Origin: Desmodus rotundus
Lineage: Eukaryota; Chordata; Mammalia; Chiroptera; Phyllostomidae
DNA length: 64,000 nucleotides
Reading direction: 5' to 3'
NCBI RefSeq assembly: GCF_022682495.2
Contig: NC_071391.1
Coordinates: forward strand, 108,173,195 to 108,237,194
Of the stretch, positions 11,830 through 22,560 are shown piece after piece. A program made the position numbers and the translations under genes. Positions within the stretch are counted from its first letter, which is position 1; the number at the start of each line of letters is the position of its first letter. Below the pieces are notes generated by a model, which did not search any database, was not told where the DNA came from, and saw only the letters and a program-made list of their open reading frames with translations.

Positions 11830-11945
11830 CCCCCACAAAAACAGTAACAATGATTTAAACTGGGTAGTGAGTACATGGTCTATCATTACACTACTCTGTC
11901 TGCTTTGTATGTGTTCAACTTTTCTCATAATAAAAAGTTTAAAAA
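11830..11945 (+). repeat. Old L1 3' end fragment
   Basis: The sequence ends TTTTCTCATAATAAAAAGTT followed by A residues, the typical terminus of older mammalian L1M subfamilies. It directly abuts the HAL1 3' end, so HAL1 may have inserted beside or into it. Subfamily not determined. Confidence 0.5.
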
Positions 11946-11949
11946 AACG

Positions 11950-12555
11950 TATGGAGATTATCATGCTTAACTAGTGGTGCTAGGAGAGAAGCAGACATGG
12001 TGGATCTAGTTTTGGCAAATAATTTTATGACCTCCCTTCAGCAGAAAAACTAGGACCTGGTTTAATGCATGGGGAGCTCCAGTGACTGAGATTTAATACT
12101 TTTTCATCAGTGCTGGCCTCAAATGGCCAAATTCCCTCAAAATTTTTCTTCATAGTATTTTCTTTCACTTGGTCCCAGAAGAGTGAGACAATGAGAAATT
12201 CGGGATGACTTAAAACTATCTCTCCTTCCTTTACAATTCTGTCACAGCCATGTGATACTGGATATCAATCCTAAAGTCACAGAGTTGGCCCCAAAGCAAG
12301 CCTGGACTGAATCTGAGGTCGAATGATCTTGACATCCAATCCACTGCTGTATTCGAAACCACAAACTGAAATTCCAAATGCTGCTTCTTTAATGCCATTT
12401 TATCACGTGCCACTTAACATGCTGAGAGTCTGCAGCTTGTCCAACCATTACACCTCTTAGCTGAAAACCAAAGTGTTAAAAAATACAAGGTATAGTCTCC
12501 ACAGGAAGCAATGAAATTTCATAAAAGAGGCTGATGTGACTGTCTAAATCTTAAA
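11950..12555. other. Unassigned DNA
   Basis: No gene. A weak MIR-like resemblance at about 12,230-12,400 (CACAGAGTTGGCCCCAAAGC) is too diverged to call. Confidence 0.4.
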
Positions 12556-12576
12556 GTCTTATTTAATTTACTCTCA

Positions 12577-12792
12577 GCAGCTTGGCTTGTGTGGCTCAGT
12601 GGATTGTGTGCCGGCCTGCAAACCAAAGGGTTGTCAGTTGGATTCCCAGTCAGGGCACATGCCTGGGTTGGGGGCCAGATCCCCATTTAGGGGGTGCACG
12701 AGAGGCAACCACACATTGATGTTTCTCTCCCTCTCTTTTTCTATCCCTTCCCCTCTCTAAAAAAATAAACAAATAAAATCTTTCTAAACAAC
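12577..12792 (+). mobile_element. Ves SINE (bat tRNA-derived), plus orientation
   Basis: The tRNA-like head (GCTTGTGTGGCTCAGTGGAT, then GTCAGTTGGATTCCCAGTCA as the B-box region) is followed by GGGCACATGCCTGGGTTG. It then has the GCACGAGAGGCAACCACACA segment, a CT-rich block and an A-rich tail (AAAAAAATAAACAAATAAAA). Imperfect TSDs flank it at 12,556-12,576 and 12,793-12,811, sharing GTCT and CTCTCA ends. The head is an RNA polymerase III promoter relic, not a functional tRNA gene. Confidence 0.93.
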
Positions 12793-12811
12793 GTCTAATA
12801 ATTTGCTCTCA

Positions 12812-13985
12812 CCAATCCTAAGAGATCTTCTTTCTCTTCTTTATAGGTTGTTGGAGTGTGGTTGGATTAAACTGTTGTCTCTCAATTTGTCCTGTATGAG
12901 TCAAGTAATGGCCAGCAGTATGTTCACCCTGATTTTCACAACTGATGCCTGATCCTTTGGGCAGATGGCAACCACTTTAGAGCTAGAGGCACAAACAAAA
13001 CTAGGCACTGACATGGCGATATCCTTCACTCAAGGGCTGGAATCAAGATTCTGTTAGCTATGAAGTCATCAGGATGTGTCATGAGTAAAAGATGGTAGGA
13101 GAGACCAGTGAAGAAAGCTTGGCTTATCTAGAGAGCTAGAAGGGGTGGCAGTGGGCCATCTCTCAGTGAGCTCACAAATCCTTCCTCCTTGACTGAATTT
13201 ACCCGAAAACAACCTGTTCTCCATATGTATGCGATTTACTTTTTGCTCTTTGCACACTGTGTGAATGTTCAATTCAGCAAATGATGAATTGGGAAGAAAC
13301 ATTTTTACATGAGATTGTTTGAAATATTTTCATAGGATCAATAAGATGGTAATGTAATTCTTTAGAGGGTCTAAATCCACAACAACTGAGAGAAGACATT
13401 CTCATGATTTATAATGGAATTTATCCAAAGCTGCCACAGGTTCCAAACATAAGTATCCCGGAGCCTGTGATGACTGCCTAATAAATTGAGCTGAGGTTAA
13501 TAGGAGAGACCATACATCAAAAGGCAAACCCTGTATCTATCACTGAATCTTTTTTTTTTTTTTTTTCAACGAATCCCTAGAAAGAGGTGTTCCTGTTACT
13601 TTTGCTGTGTTGGGATTATCCACCAGTAATTGCACCCAGGAGAGATTTCTTAGCCTCTACTCAACAAGCAGGGCCTGGGAGGGGAAGCTTCTGTGCTGCC
13701 TGGCAAAAAGTCCCAAATGTCTAGTGTAATTGGGCAGTGTCCCCTGAGGCTTTTTGTTCCCTGACTAAATGCTCTTAGAGTGATTCCACTCACTGCACTG
13801 TCGCTGACCCCAGTGTGGACTTCTCCTCTGTGGTTCTGCTCTCAGACTGGCACTTCGCTCCTTCAACTACTCTCTACTCTTCCTTGACCCTGGTTCCCCA
13901 CTGATCCTTACTATTCCAAGTCCATCCTCTTAAGGTGAGCCATTCCCAGTGAGCCATTTGTATTCAAGACTTTTATCATAATTAG
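12812..13985. other. Unassigned DNA with a poly-T tract
   Basis: No gene or recognised repeat. A poly-T run lies at about 13,550-13,566. The stretch 13,600-13,950 is GC-richer and CT-rich but shows no long open frame. A 77-codon minus frame at 13,069-13,302 has no recognisable feature. Confidence 0.4.
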
Positions 13986-14040
13986 TTTTGTATTAATTTC
14001 CCATTGTTGCTAGGACAGATTGCTACAAAATTTAGTGGCT

Positions 14041-14692
14041 TGCACAGAGTTAGCCAAACTTCAAAGTCTGAGTGAACACAAGACTGCCCTCACTTCAGAC
14101 ACCAGCCACAGCTTGGAAGTTCCCAGTTTCACCCTCACTGCAGACTAGCTGGCTACAAACTCCAGGGCCCCCACTGTGGTGCAGGGTTCATAAATCTCCA
14201 TAGTGAGTCATAAAACTCACTGAATAATTTATTACAGAGGAAGGATACAGGTTAAAATTAGCCCCGGGAAGAGACACACAGAGCAGAGTCTGGGAAGGGT
14301 CCAAATGCAGAGCTCCTGGCCTCCCTCTCCCGGTGGTGTCATGAAGGGGATTATACCCTCCCAGCTACTGTGTGTGACAATGCAAAGCACTGTCAGCCAG
14401 GGAAGCTCACCCCAGCATTTGGAGTTCAGAACTTTTATTGAAGTTTAACCATTCTCCCATGTGGCTGACTGTTGGTTGCCAGTCTCTCCCTGATGGGCTA
14501 ATATCTTTAGTCTCCAGTTCCTTCAGAGGTGGAAAGTGCGACTGTGTGATACTGTCTGGTGACTGAAGGCCCCTGGCACACAAAGACACACTTACCAGGC
14601 AGGACATTTCAGAGGTGTAGAGATCGCCATCTAACAGCGGAAGTTAAAGACCAGCCTTCCCCTGGGCAAAGTCAATTTTTTCACTACATACA
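14041..14692 (-). mobile_element. Solo LTR inserted in the MLT1
   Basis: A 652-bp block begins TG (TGCACAGAGTTAGCC) and ends CA (CACTACATACA). It interrupts the MLT1 exactly between GGCT (14,037-14,040) and GCCT (14,693-14,696), a 4-bp duplication with one mismatch. On the minus strand, AATAAA-type hexamers occur near 14,230 and 14,435, suggesting minus orientation. No internal retroviral gene remains, so this is a recombined solo LTR. A 4-bp TSD points to class I (ERV1), but divergence makes this tentative. Confidence 0.7.
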
Positions 14693-14726
14693 GCCTTAAC
14701 AACACAAATTTATTATCTCAACAGCT

Positions 14727-15412
14727 CCATGCATCACGTCGATGTAAGAAATGTTCAAAGCTATGGAGGATTTTTATGAGTTATTTGAGCCAAACTGATG
14801 ACAACTGCCAGGAAACAAAACCTTAACAATGGAGAAAATACTCTGGAAAATGGCAGTTTTTCACTTTATTTTATACATTATCATCAAAAGAGGAGGCATA
14901 AGGGGGTTGCATGAAATTGAGTGGTGATAGATTAGGGAGGCAGGAGAAAGCAAAGTGGGGGTAGGGGGGCGGAGGAGGTGCGGAGGGACCTTTAGGATTG
15001 GATAAAAAGTAAAACTATAGACAAATACTCCTTTTACATAGGCGAATATAGGATAGTTAACAGTGAACAATGAACACAACAACAGTAACAATGAGGGGAT
15101 TTGTGGTCTCCTCTCTGGTGTGGTGGGTGTGCCTGGGGGGTTCTGAAAAAGGGGAGTTACTGTGGCATTCCGAAGATATTTTATCATAGATGCAAAAAGA
15201 CAACAGACAGGCTCAGTTACAGTAAAGATTGACTTTGTCAGGGAAGATGGTAGCCTAGGACATGGCTACTCACCATGAACTGTTTTAGTTAAAAAGTTTT
15301 AATTTCAGACCGTCCCATGTGGTTACTTTAGGTCACTGAGTTTGTAAGGCTGCCACAAAGGAACACCCCTGAGCTCGCCAGGCTGTCTGTGGCCCCTTTT
15401 TGTCCATAGTCA
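14727..15412. mobile_element. Unclassified insertion in the MLT1
   Basis: About 690 bp separates two MLT1 parts that would otherwise be contiguous (...TTATTATCTCAACAG / CAGAAGTCTGACAGG...), so it must be an insertion. Internal features are TTTTCACTTTATTTTATACA, a G-rich stretch at 14,960-14,990, and TTAGTTAAAAAGTTTTAATT near 15,300. It could be another LTR or an ERV-derived fragment, but I cannot name it. The minus-strand open frame at 14,861-15,187 (108 codons) has no recognisable domain. Confidence 0.55.
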
Positions 15413-16129
15413 GAAGTCTGACAGGGTATCACTGGACTAAAACTAAGGTGTTGGCAAGGCTGTGATCCCTTCTGGAGACTCTAGGGAGATGATCTCTGTC
15501 TCCTGTTCATCTGGGCCATTAGCAGAATCCAATGTCTTGAGGTTTAGGACTGAGATTCCTGTTTCTTATTTGGCTGCCAGGTAAGGGCCCTTCCAAACTA
15601 CGCAGTCTGTCTGCATTGGGGCTTCTTCCTTTATATTTAAAGCTAGCGATGGCAGGTTGAATTGGTTAAATTTTCTACATCTCTGCTGCTCTTAGGTGTC
15701 ACCTCTCTAACCCAGTCTGGTGTGAGCACTGGGTAATTAGATGGGTAACAGATAATACCGGGTAATCTCTTTGTCTCAAGATCTTTAATTCAATCACATC
15801 TGCACAATCCCTTTTGTCATGTAAAGTAACATATTTACAGATTCTGGGGCCTTAGGCTTGGACATCTTTGGAGGCCAATATTACACCTATAACAGGTAGC
15901 AAAAATGAATTATAAAATTTAGTTCTGTTACCTTAATTCAGATGAAAGCATGAAGCTCAAACTTCTAAGCCAAAACAGGGCCAGGAAGGGGAACATTTCC
16001 AGGTGGGAGGTTTTTCACGGCCCATCAAATCTGATAGAAAGAGCTAGCCAAGGTGGCTTTGTTTCACTCTTTTGCCTCAATATTATACTTACTTGTTTTC
16101 ATATTTGACAATCAATTATCAAGAAATAC

Positions 16130-16330
16130 CTGTTTGCCTGGCAGTATGCCAAGCACATTTGCTTGGTTTTCTCTCTAAATCACTTAACACAAGGGAAAGA
16201 TGTTCAGAGCTTCAGTTCATAGATTGGGAAACTGGGTTCAGAAGTATGCAGTGCATTACCAGTGAACACAGTGAAGAAATGGTATCTCAGGGATGGGCAC
16301 ATGGTTTTCTCTAAGCCCAGGACTCTTCAG
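16130..16330 (-). repeat. MIR SINE, diverged
   Basis: Reverse-oriented MIR landmarks are visible: TGTTTGCCTGGCAGTATGCC near the left end, then ATAGATTGGGAAACTGGGTT and GTGAAGAAATGGTATCTCAG. The 80-codon frame across it (16,072-16,314) is therefore not a gene. Confidence 0.55.
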
Positions 16331-16334
16331 ACTG

Positions 16335-17600
16335 AAAAATGCCATCTCCTCAATTTTACATCGGATAATATATATGTATATAATGTCAACATACATACAT
16401 TTTTATATCTACAAGGCTGACATCTTTATTTAAAATTTTACTTTTTCTTCAACTTCTGAGAACCTAAAAGTAGAAAACATGCATGTTACTTATCTATTTA
16501 AAAAGTTTAGTGCATTTTAGGTGCATTTACTAATTTTATAAAATATTATCTGAATTTCTTATGTGGTCAACAAAATTGCACAGTAAAGCCATTCTAAATG
16601 AAACTTAACAAGCACAGAGTTTATTTGTTTGAATGGCTAAAATATCAGCTCAGATGAAATCTCAGAGTATCTTGTAATACTTTCAGTTGAGTCATCTATA
16701 ATAAGAAGGTAGGTATTTTAATTTTTGTTTTACCTTGTAACCCATATCTTTGCAGTTGGTTATTTAATCCAAGGCAATTTTCAGGCCAAAACTGGGGCAA
16801 TTAGCCCATTATAAGAGGTAATTAATGGATCACTTCCTCATGTTACTGGAGATTTAGATTTCCAGCATTTTCATCAGATCCCATACTGTGTGTGTAAGTA
16901 GCTTGGCATGCTGGTTGTTTGCTTCTCCTACAATCCCTAGCCTGGAAACTCTGCGCTAGGACACTAAGTGCGAAAATGCTGTTTTGCATCTTTCTATTCA
17001 AGAAATCCTTATCTTGTGTTTCTAATTCTTTCCCCTGCTGTGGCTCCCCTCCCTGGCCTCACTGACTTGAAGACACCTTTTGCTAGTGAGAAAGGTATAT
17101 TCTCTCTTTTCAGTATGAGACACAATGGATATTGATTCCTAGAGTCTCCTCATTCATTCAAAGTAGAAAACCAGAGCCAGTGTTCTCCTGTCAAAGTAAT
17201 CGCTTGGGGATGGCAGAGAACTGCAGAAATCTCCAAAGCGAGATGTCCTGGCTGGAGGACATCGGCTCCTCCTAACATCATCTTTGGAAAAGTAGGGTCT
17301 CTCAGTAGGTCTTCCTAGTGGCCCTGTATCTTTTTGCTGGAACCCTTCTGCCTTAAGGAATTCTCCAAGCTCCATGGGTTATAGAAAAAGTTATATTATT
17401 TTCAGTTATACATTCTAATTGATTTTTTTAATTTTTTTGCTAAAGTCTTTTACTAGTAGCTGGGAGGCTATGTAACCATTTTATAGATCCAGTTTTTGAA
17501 AGTTTCTTTTTAAAGTTCCATAGAGTTTCACAAAGAAGTAAACATAGACATCTCAGCAACTTTAGTTCCTTTTCACCATGTTGGGAGAACTCGGATGCCT
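16335..17600. other. Unassigned AT-rich DNA
   Basis: No recognised repeat or gene. A minus-strand frame at 17,154-17,375 (73 codons) shows no known motif. The rest is interrupted by stops in all frames. Confidence 0.4.
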
Positions 17601-17604
17601 GGGA

Positions 17605-17800
17605 TGGACATTCATTTACTCATGTAACAAATACTAAGTTCCTACTTTGAACCATCACAGTTCTATGCTTTGGGAAATATAGAATATTACCAAAAAAGAC
17701 AAAAATTCCTGACTTTATCAAACATAATTTCAAGTAGGAGAGATAATAAAATAAATATATAAAATATATAAAATGATAGGTGATAAATCGGGAATAAGTT
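17605..17800 (+). repeat. Ancient mammalian interspersed repeat
   Basis: The order CATTTACTCATGTAACAAAT, GAACCATCACAGTTCTATGC, AGACAAAAATTCCTGACTTT, then AGGAGAGATAATAAAATAAA follows a widespread old mammalian repeat that starts like 'caaatatttattgagcacc'. The exact family was not determined. Confidence 0.5.
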
Positions 17801-18216
17801 TTGGATTGTGTGTGGGGTGCATGTTCTTCGGGCTGTCCTCATCCTCAGTCTCTTGAGACAGTGTCTGAATTCCTGTCACTGGGTATAGTGGACGCTCTTT
17901 GTTGCCTATATAATATCCTTATTCCCCGTTCTTTACCAACAGAATTTGGATTTTCTCTGGGCAACCCCATAGTAATTTCCTCAAATTCTTTTCCTGCTAT
18001 AGAAACTCCATTCAGGTCATGGGATACCAGCAAATGTTCCTGGACTGGTTGTCTCTTTTCCCCCAAATCAAAGACTTTAAAAGGCAAAGACTCTTTCTTT
18101 CCTGCTTTCTTTCCAACCAGAATGTGAACACAATCCCTAGAGTTACAGGAGTCATGTTGCTATCAGAAAGAAAGTGCATGCCAGAGACCACAGAGCAGGA
18201 AAATGAAACTCAAGCT
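17801..18216. other. Unassigned DNA with a 108-codon frame
   Basis: A plus frame at 17,801-18,127 (108 codons) overlaps an 80-codon minus frame at 17,845-18,087. Neither has a recognisable domain, and no splice or promoter context supports them. The sequence may be decayed repeat. Confidence 0.35.
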
Positions 18217-18408
18217 CGGGGGTGTCCAACCTGTGGCCCGCGGGCCGCATGTGGCTCAGGATGGCTATGAGTGCGTCTCAACACAAAATCATTAAAACAT
18301 TATGAGATATTTTTTGTGATTATGTGTTGCCATGTATGTAATATGTGGCTCAAGACAACTCTTCCTCTTTCGGTGTGGCCCAAAGACGCCAAATCTTGTA
18401 TGCCCTTG
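18217..18408. mobile_element. hAT-like non-autonomous DNA transposon remnant
   Basis: The left end reads CGGGGGTGTCCAACCTGTGG with a long GC-rich subterminal part (CCCGCGGGCCGCATGTGGCT). The right end carries a degenerate counterpart (GTGTGGCCCAAAGACGCCAA ... TATGCCC). The interior has the AACATTATGAGATATTTTTT stretch seen in this mammalian hAT MITE group. No convincing 8-bp TSD is visible, so the right boundary is approximate. Confidence 0.6.
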
Positions 18409-19346
18409 CTTGCATCGGCCCTGTCGGCCTTCTTCTCTCAGCGTCACCACATTGCCGGACTCCGGGGCTGCGTCCACCTTGTGGCCTTGGCACATGCCCT
18501 GGACCACACTCCCACAGGGTATGAGCTCAGGTGGAATTGTGTAACACCGTAGCACTGTTTGTTTGTTTTTTTTGTAATTAATCCTTCTTTGGTTTATTCA
18601 CAGTAGTCAGGTGGCAGTTACATGCAGCCAAACACAATGTGGAATGATTCACTACACTACAGGAATAACAGTCACTGTATTTCCTCTTCAAAACTTTGTT
18701 CTCAGGGGACAGAGGCACGTACTCAAATTGAGTCCTAGAAAAATTCATGTGTCCTACATGAATGGCAGTTATGCAAAGTGGGCTGTAAAAGTCACTCATT
18801 AGTGTGATTCATTTGCCAAGTTTATTTTCTTGCCAGCCCGATTATCTTCTAGGAACCCAACATGTTCAGCAAAGGAAGTGAAAGGAAAGATATGGTTGGA
18901 AGTACTAGACTTTAAGTCAAACATTAGGCATAATCAAGCAATCAGAACTGTATCTTACATTTTATAAATGCGAGAGGCTGTTCCTTGGCCCCCTAATCAA
19001 GTGCTCAGATATCTGTTAGGCAGCAGTCTGGAATGAGTGGCCAGAGGAGAAGTAGAGCTGGGCCCCCACCCAGTGCAATCTAATGAAGAACTTAAAACAG
19101 TAGATCAAGGTCCTTCATTTTGAAATATGACTTTAATAAAACAATGAGATTGCTCAGTTTGAAATTAAAAAAAAAACAAAACAGTAGGCTAGAAACAAAA
19201 GGGACACATGTGTCACCCATTGAGTCAGCAGTCTTGGGCCTGGTAAAATAAGACTGCCAGGTGCTCTGAACATCACAAGAGAAACCATGAGTGGAGGAGG
19301 GGAGCCCTTGAAATTCTATGTATAACATTGGGCCACATATTAAATT
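18409..19346. other. Unassigned DNA
   Basis: Contains several overlapping short open frames on both strands (18,271-18,552 plus; 18,292-18,555 minus) that begin inside the hAT-like remnant and show no known domain. A short A-run is at 19,167-19,177. No gene supported. Confidence 0.4.
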
Positions 19347-19757
19347 GTTCCACTAGCTGAGAAAGAAAGCCCCTGTAACAATTTCACTAGCTGGGAAAGA
19401 AAGCCTTTGAGACTGTGTATTAATCCCAAGGTCTGGAGAGGGGAGGAGGATACCTAGAGGCTGACTAAAGAATATAACTCCTGGAGTCCTGATGGGACAT
19501 TCAGATTAGCTGAGTGCCCACTTGCGACTTCAGGTTCAAGTGTATAGAACAAATTTACTAACAATATTATTTCCCCTATATGTGGGGCATTCAGACTAGC
19601 TGGGTGCCTGCCTGTAGTTTCGTGCTCAAGTGTATTTCATAAATAATCTTTTTATTTTATTTCCATTATATGTGCTGTCTCTCACGAGAATTCTCTTGCA
19701 AGCAAGGCAAGAACCAAGGAGGGGAGGCCCTTTAATTTGGGTCTCCCTTGTAATATA
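19347..19757 (+). mobile_element. LTR-like block with internal duplications
   Basis: It starts TGTTCCACTAGCTGAGAAAG and ends near GGGTCTCCCTTGTAATA, preceded by AATTCTCTTGCAAGCAAGGC, an arrangement typical of gammaretrovirus-related LTR U5 ends. Two internal direct repeats occur. The ACTAGCTGAGAAAGAAAGCC type is at about 19,352 and 19,384, and the CAGATTAGCTGAGTGCC ... CAAGTGTAT type is at about 19,501 and 19,590. Terminal CA is mutated and no TSD was established, so this is a tentative solo LTR. Confidence 0.5.
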
Positions 19758-19759
19758 CC

Positions 19760-20696
19760 TGTTGAGACTACCTCCCAGTGTCTAGAATCTGTGTCCATTG
19801 TCATTGGACTGATTCAGCCTTTTGTAGTCTCGCTCAAGCCATTGTATTTGCTCTGTACTTGATCTCCTTGTCTTTAGTTTTTCTCTATAATTGAGTCTCC
19901 AGATTACTAGAGAGTTGCCTTTCTCAGATTTCCCACTATCCCGTATTTCCCACTATCATTTTCCTTTATAAAACTTTCAGCTTCAGCTCCTGCCACTAAC
20001 CAAATCTTGACAGTTTCTGAATACACTGTGATGTTTATAATTTTGTGCCTTTCTTGTTAGGGAATTTTCTAAGAAGAAATGAAGAATGTTCTCCTTCCTC
20101 TCAGCTTTCTGCATTCCCCCTTGTTCTTCCTTCCAGACTCAGCAAATAGACTCACTTCTAAAGTTTTACCTGCTCTATCCAGACAGCTGTTTTCCTTACC
20201 CTCCATAATTCCTATACAGTACTTGGTACGATCTCATAAAAACACTTCACAATGATCAATTTTTATTATTCATATTTGTCTACTTTTTCAGATTATGAAT
20301 TTCTAAGGGTTCATGTTCATGTCTTTATATTTCAGTTTTTGGTATATGTGCTAAGCAAATATCAGATCAGCTTAAAATTTTTTAATTTAGAATTAAATCT
20401 AAGTAATTGTCTCAATCATGCTACCTGGTTACATCAGAGATGGGAATGAAGTGGTCAAAAATCCCAAATGCAAAGCTTCTGAATTATTTGGAATCAGAGT
20501 CAAAGCCTTGTGTTGTTTTGGAAATAACTAATCCGAGACAAGTAGTAGAGGCTTTGAACTGCATTCAGGGAAATATCAGTGCACAACACAACTATCGAAT
20601 ATATGTATTTATCTTTAGATGCCTAGTGGCAGAAAATATCTGAATATGTTATCTTACTAATGATACAAAATAATAATATCTTAAGAGATTATATTG
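19760..20696. other. Unassigned DNA
   Basis: No repeat or gene recognised. Short open frames at 20,252-20,449 and 20,407-20,643 have no known motif. Confidence 0.4.
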
Positions 20697-20702
20697 TATA
20701 AG

Positions 20703-21257
20703 TGTGGGGAACCGTTCCAAGTGTGGGAAATGTGGCTCAGCCCCCACTTGGAAAAGCCAGTGGGGAGTGAGGTTAGTGGGCAGGACCCACGTCCATGGAT
20801 AGGTTCTCCCGTGGGAAATCAGGCCTGCATTGTACCCAGACTGCTATGAGGCTTGCTCTTGCTAAACTCCCTCACCCTGAATTGAGGCAGCAAATGTTTA
20901 CTGAGTATCTTCATCTTCCTAAAGTCTGTGCTAAACCACCTAAGTATGGAGTGTGAGCAACTTCCCGCGTGAGCTGTAACATCCTTCTCTTTGAAGTAAT
21001 TAGCAGTGTCCTGTCCTTTGTCCTCCTTAAAAGGTAGTCACCTGTGGTGAACCTGTGCATAGTAAATGAGGATCACCCACAATGTAATGTGCCCAGAAAA
21101 ACAATAAAAGCCTGTCCAGGCGGGGGTCAGGGGCCCTCTCTTTAACTTGGAGAGCGGCCACGCAGCCCATTTTTCTCCACAGGATTTCTGTAGTCCGTGT
21201 GTATGTGTATTTGAATATAGCAAACACAATGGATCCTGTTGGCCAGGATCCGCGTCA
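20703..21257 (+). mobile_element. Solo LTR, ERVK-like (class II), with 6-bp TSD
   Basis: A 555-bp block begins TGTGGGGAACC and ends GGATCCGCGTCA, so it has the canonical TG...CA ends. A perfect 6-bp duplication TATAAG flanks it (20,697-20,702 and 21,258-21,263). An AATAAA hexamer at 21,103-21,108 with a following G-rich region fits the R/U5 part of a plus-strand LTR. Six-base TSDs and a TGTGGGG start are characteristic of betaretrovirus-like ERVK elements. No internal viral gene is present: the provirus has recombined down to one LTR. Confidence 0.85.
21103..21108 (+). promoter_or_regulatory. LTR polyadenylation signal
   Basis: AATAAA about 155 bp before the 3' end of the solo LTR, followed by GCCTGTCCAGGCGGGGGTC. 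It marks the R region and fixes the LTR on the plus strand. A possible TATA-like ACTTAAAAGG-type motif lies about 75 bp upstream, but I cannot confirm it. Confidence 0.65.
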
Positions 21258-21263
21258 TATAAG

Positions 21264-21989
21264 TGTAAATATAAATCTTCAGTTGGCTGGGATAAGAACT
21301 CATTTAATTTGATTAGATGGAAGTGGTAGAAACAATGCATGTTGATATCAAGGGAGCCTATTGTATTTAATGTCGATGGCGGCTAACAGTGTCAGTTATA
21401 TGTAGTTCCAACAGCAAAGGGTAGCAACATTTCTTTTAGGAGCAAGATGTTAATAAATAATGCTTATTATAAAATGTCACCCAATGAGCTTATCTTTCCC
21501 CACTGGGGGCAAAACCCCCCAGCCTGTCCCTGAGGGAGCTGGCCTGGGGGACAGATGACTAATTACTGTATTCTGTATTGGGAAGTCTCAGGTTTCCTTG
21601 AGAAAGTGGAGTAAAGTGGACAGTACTTTCACAAAATTTTACAGGGAGTCGTGGCCCTCTATTTACTCTCTTTTCCTTCATCTCCTTTCTCTCTTCCAAA
21701 ATGACATTTTATGTGTGTGCACATTCTATTTGGATAGACTATTATATATTGTCTGCACAACAATTAAAAAAAGAGTCTACCAAAAAAATCCATCAGCATA
21801 AGCTGTGTGATATGTACATGGATGAGAAAATTAACTTTACACCAAAATAATTGTTTAGCACTTGATGTAACTAAGTATAAATTCTAAAGGTGGTTAGTGA
21901 GCTTTATAAAGATCCTAATCAGGAGTCCCCACTCTAAGAAGCCTCAAATGCACACTTCAAGAACACCATCTAAATCTGTACCAGCCCTT
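21264..21989. other. Unassigned DNA with a small hairpin
   Basis: No gene. A 6-bp perfect stem TGGGGG/CCCCCA with a 6-base loop lies at about 21,503-21,521. It is probably incidental. Confidence 0.4.
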
Positions 21990-22149
21990 TACTATGCAAA
22001 GTGTGATCCAGAGACCAGTAACTCAGGCATCACCTACATGCTTATTAGAACGCAGAGCCTCAGGTCCTCAACCCAGACGTAATGAATCAGTCTGCGTTTT
22101 AACAAGATTCTGAGTGTATTCTGTGAGCATTTAACTTGAGAATCTCTAA
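21990..22149 (+). mobile_element. MER5-type hAT MITE
   Basis: The order ACTATGCAAAGTGTGATCCA, GGCATCACCTACATGCTTAT, GAATCAGTCTGCGTTTTAAC, AAGATTCTGAGTGTATTC and ACTTGAGAATCTCTAA follows MER5A, a small non-autonomous Charlie-group transposon fixed early in placental evolution. Confidence 0.8.
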
Positions 22150-22551
22150 ACTAGGCAGTGTTTAAATTAGCAAACGAGAAGTTAGAGATAATTTTTGCAT
22201 TGGTAAAGTGAGTAATGACCAAACATGTGGTTTATTAGAAATATTGTACCTCTGCCTGTGCTGGAATTAGATATAAGAATCTAGAGAGCCCATAGCTTTT
22301 CGGGTGGCACCCCAAAATGAATCTAGAGCTCATTTGGTCTTATATTTCCCCACTTAACAGAAGGTTCTGGCATCTGATCTGACTGCAAGGTTAGCTGACC
22401 CCACAGACAAAATATTGTCACATTTGCCTTGGAATCAAACTGTCATGAAAGCTATTTGTTATTGTCCACAAGGACAGAGAATGAGGATGTCACTTTGCTC
22501 TTGTACATGCTTGATAGCAAATGTTTGTATGTACTTATGTTTGTATGTTCA
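22150..22551. other. Unassigned DNA
   Basis: No gene or repeat recognised. This flank ends in the TSD of the next L1. Confidence 0.4.
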
Positions 22552-22560
22552 AGACTTCTT

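Larger units (their letters stand above)
13986..15893 (-). mobile_element. MLT1 (MaLR) LTR, minus orientation, split by two insertions
   Basis: Three separated pieces make one MLT1-type LTR in reverse. 13,986-14,040 carries TTAATTTCCCATTGTTGCTA and the GCTACAAAATTTAGTGGCT segment. 14,697-14,726 carries AACACAAATTTATTATCTCA. 15,413-15,893 carries CAGAAGTCTGACAGGGTATC, GGTGTTGGCAAGGCTGTG, and the AATCACATCTGCACAATCCC ... GGAGGCCAATATTACACCTA end. MaLRs are ancient non-autonomous ERVL-related elements. The gaps hold the solo LTR at 14,041-14,692 and the insertion at about 14,727-15,412, both younger than this element. Confidence 0.8.

Noticed and set aside
12577..12792. Possible tRNA gene (A/B-box-like head)
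   Set aside because: It is the head of a Ves SINE with CT-rich body, A-rich tail and TSD; it does not fold as a complete tRNA.
18217..18408. SPIN-type hAT element (known horizontal transfer in bats)
   Set aside because: The terminal sequence (GGGGTGTCCAACCTG) does not match the SPIN ends as I know them, and no 8-bp TSD was found.
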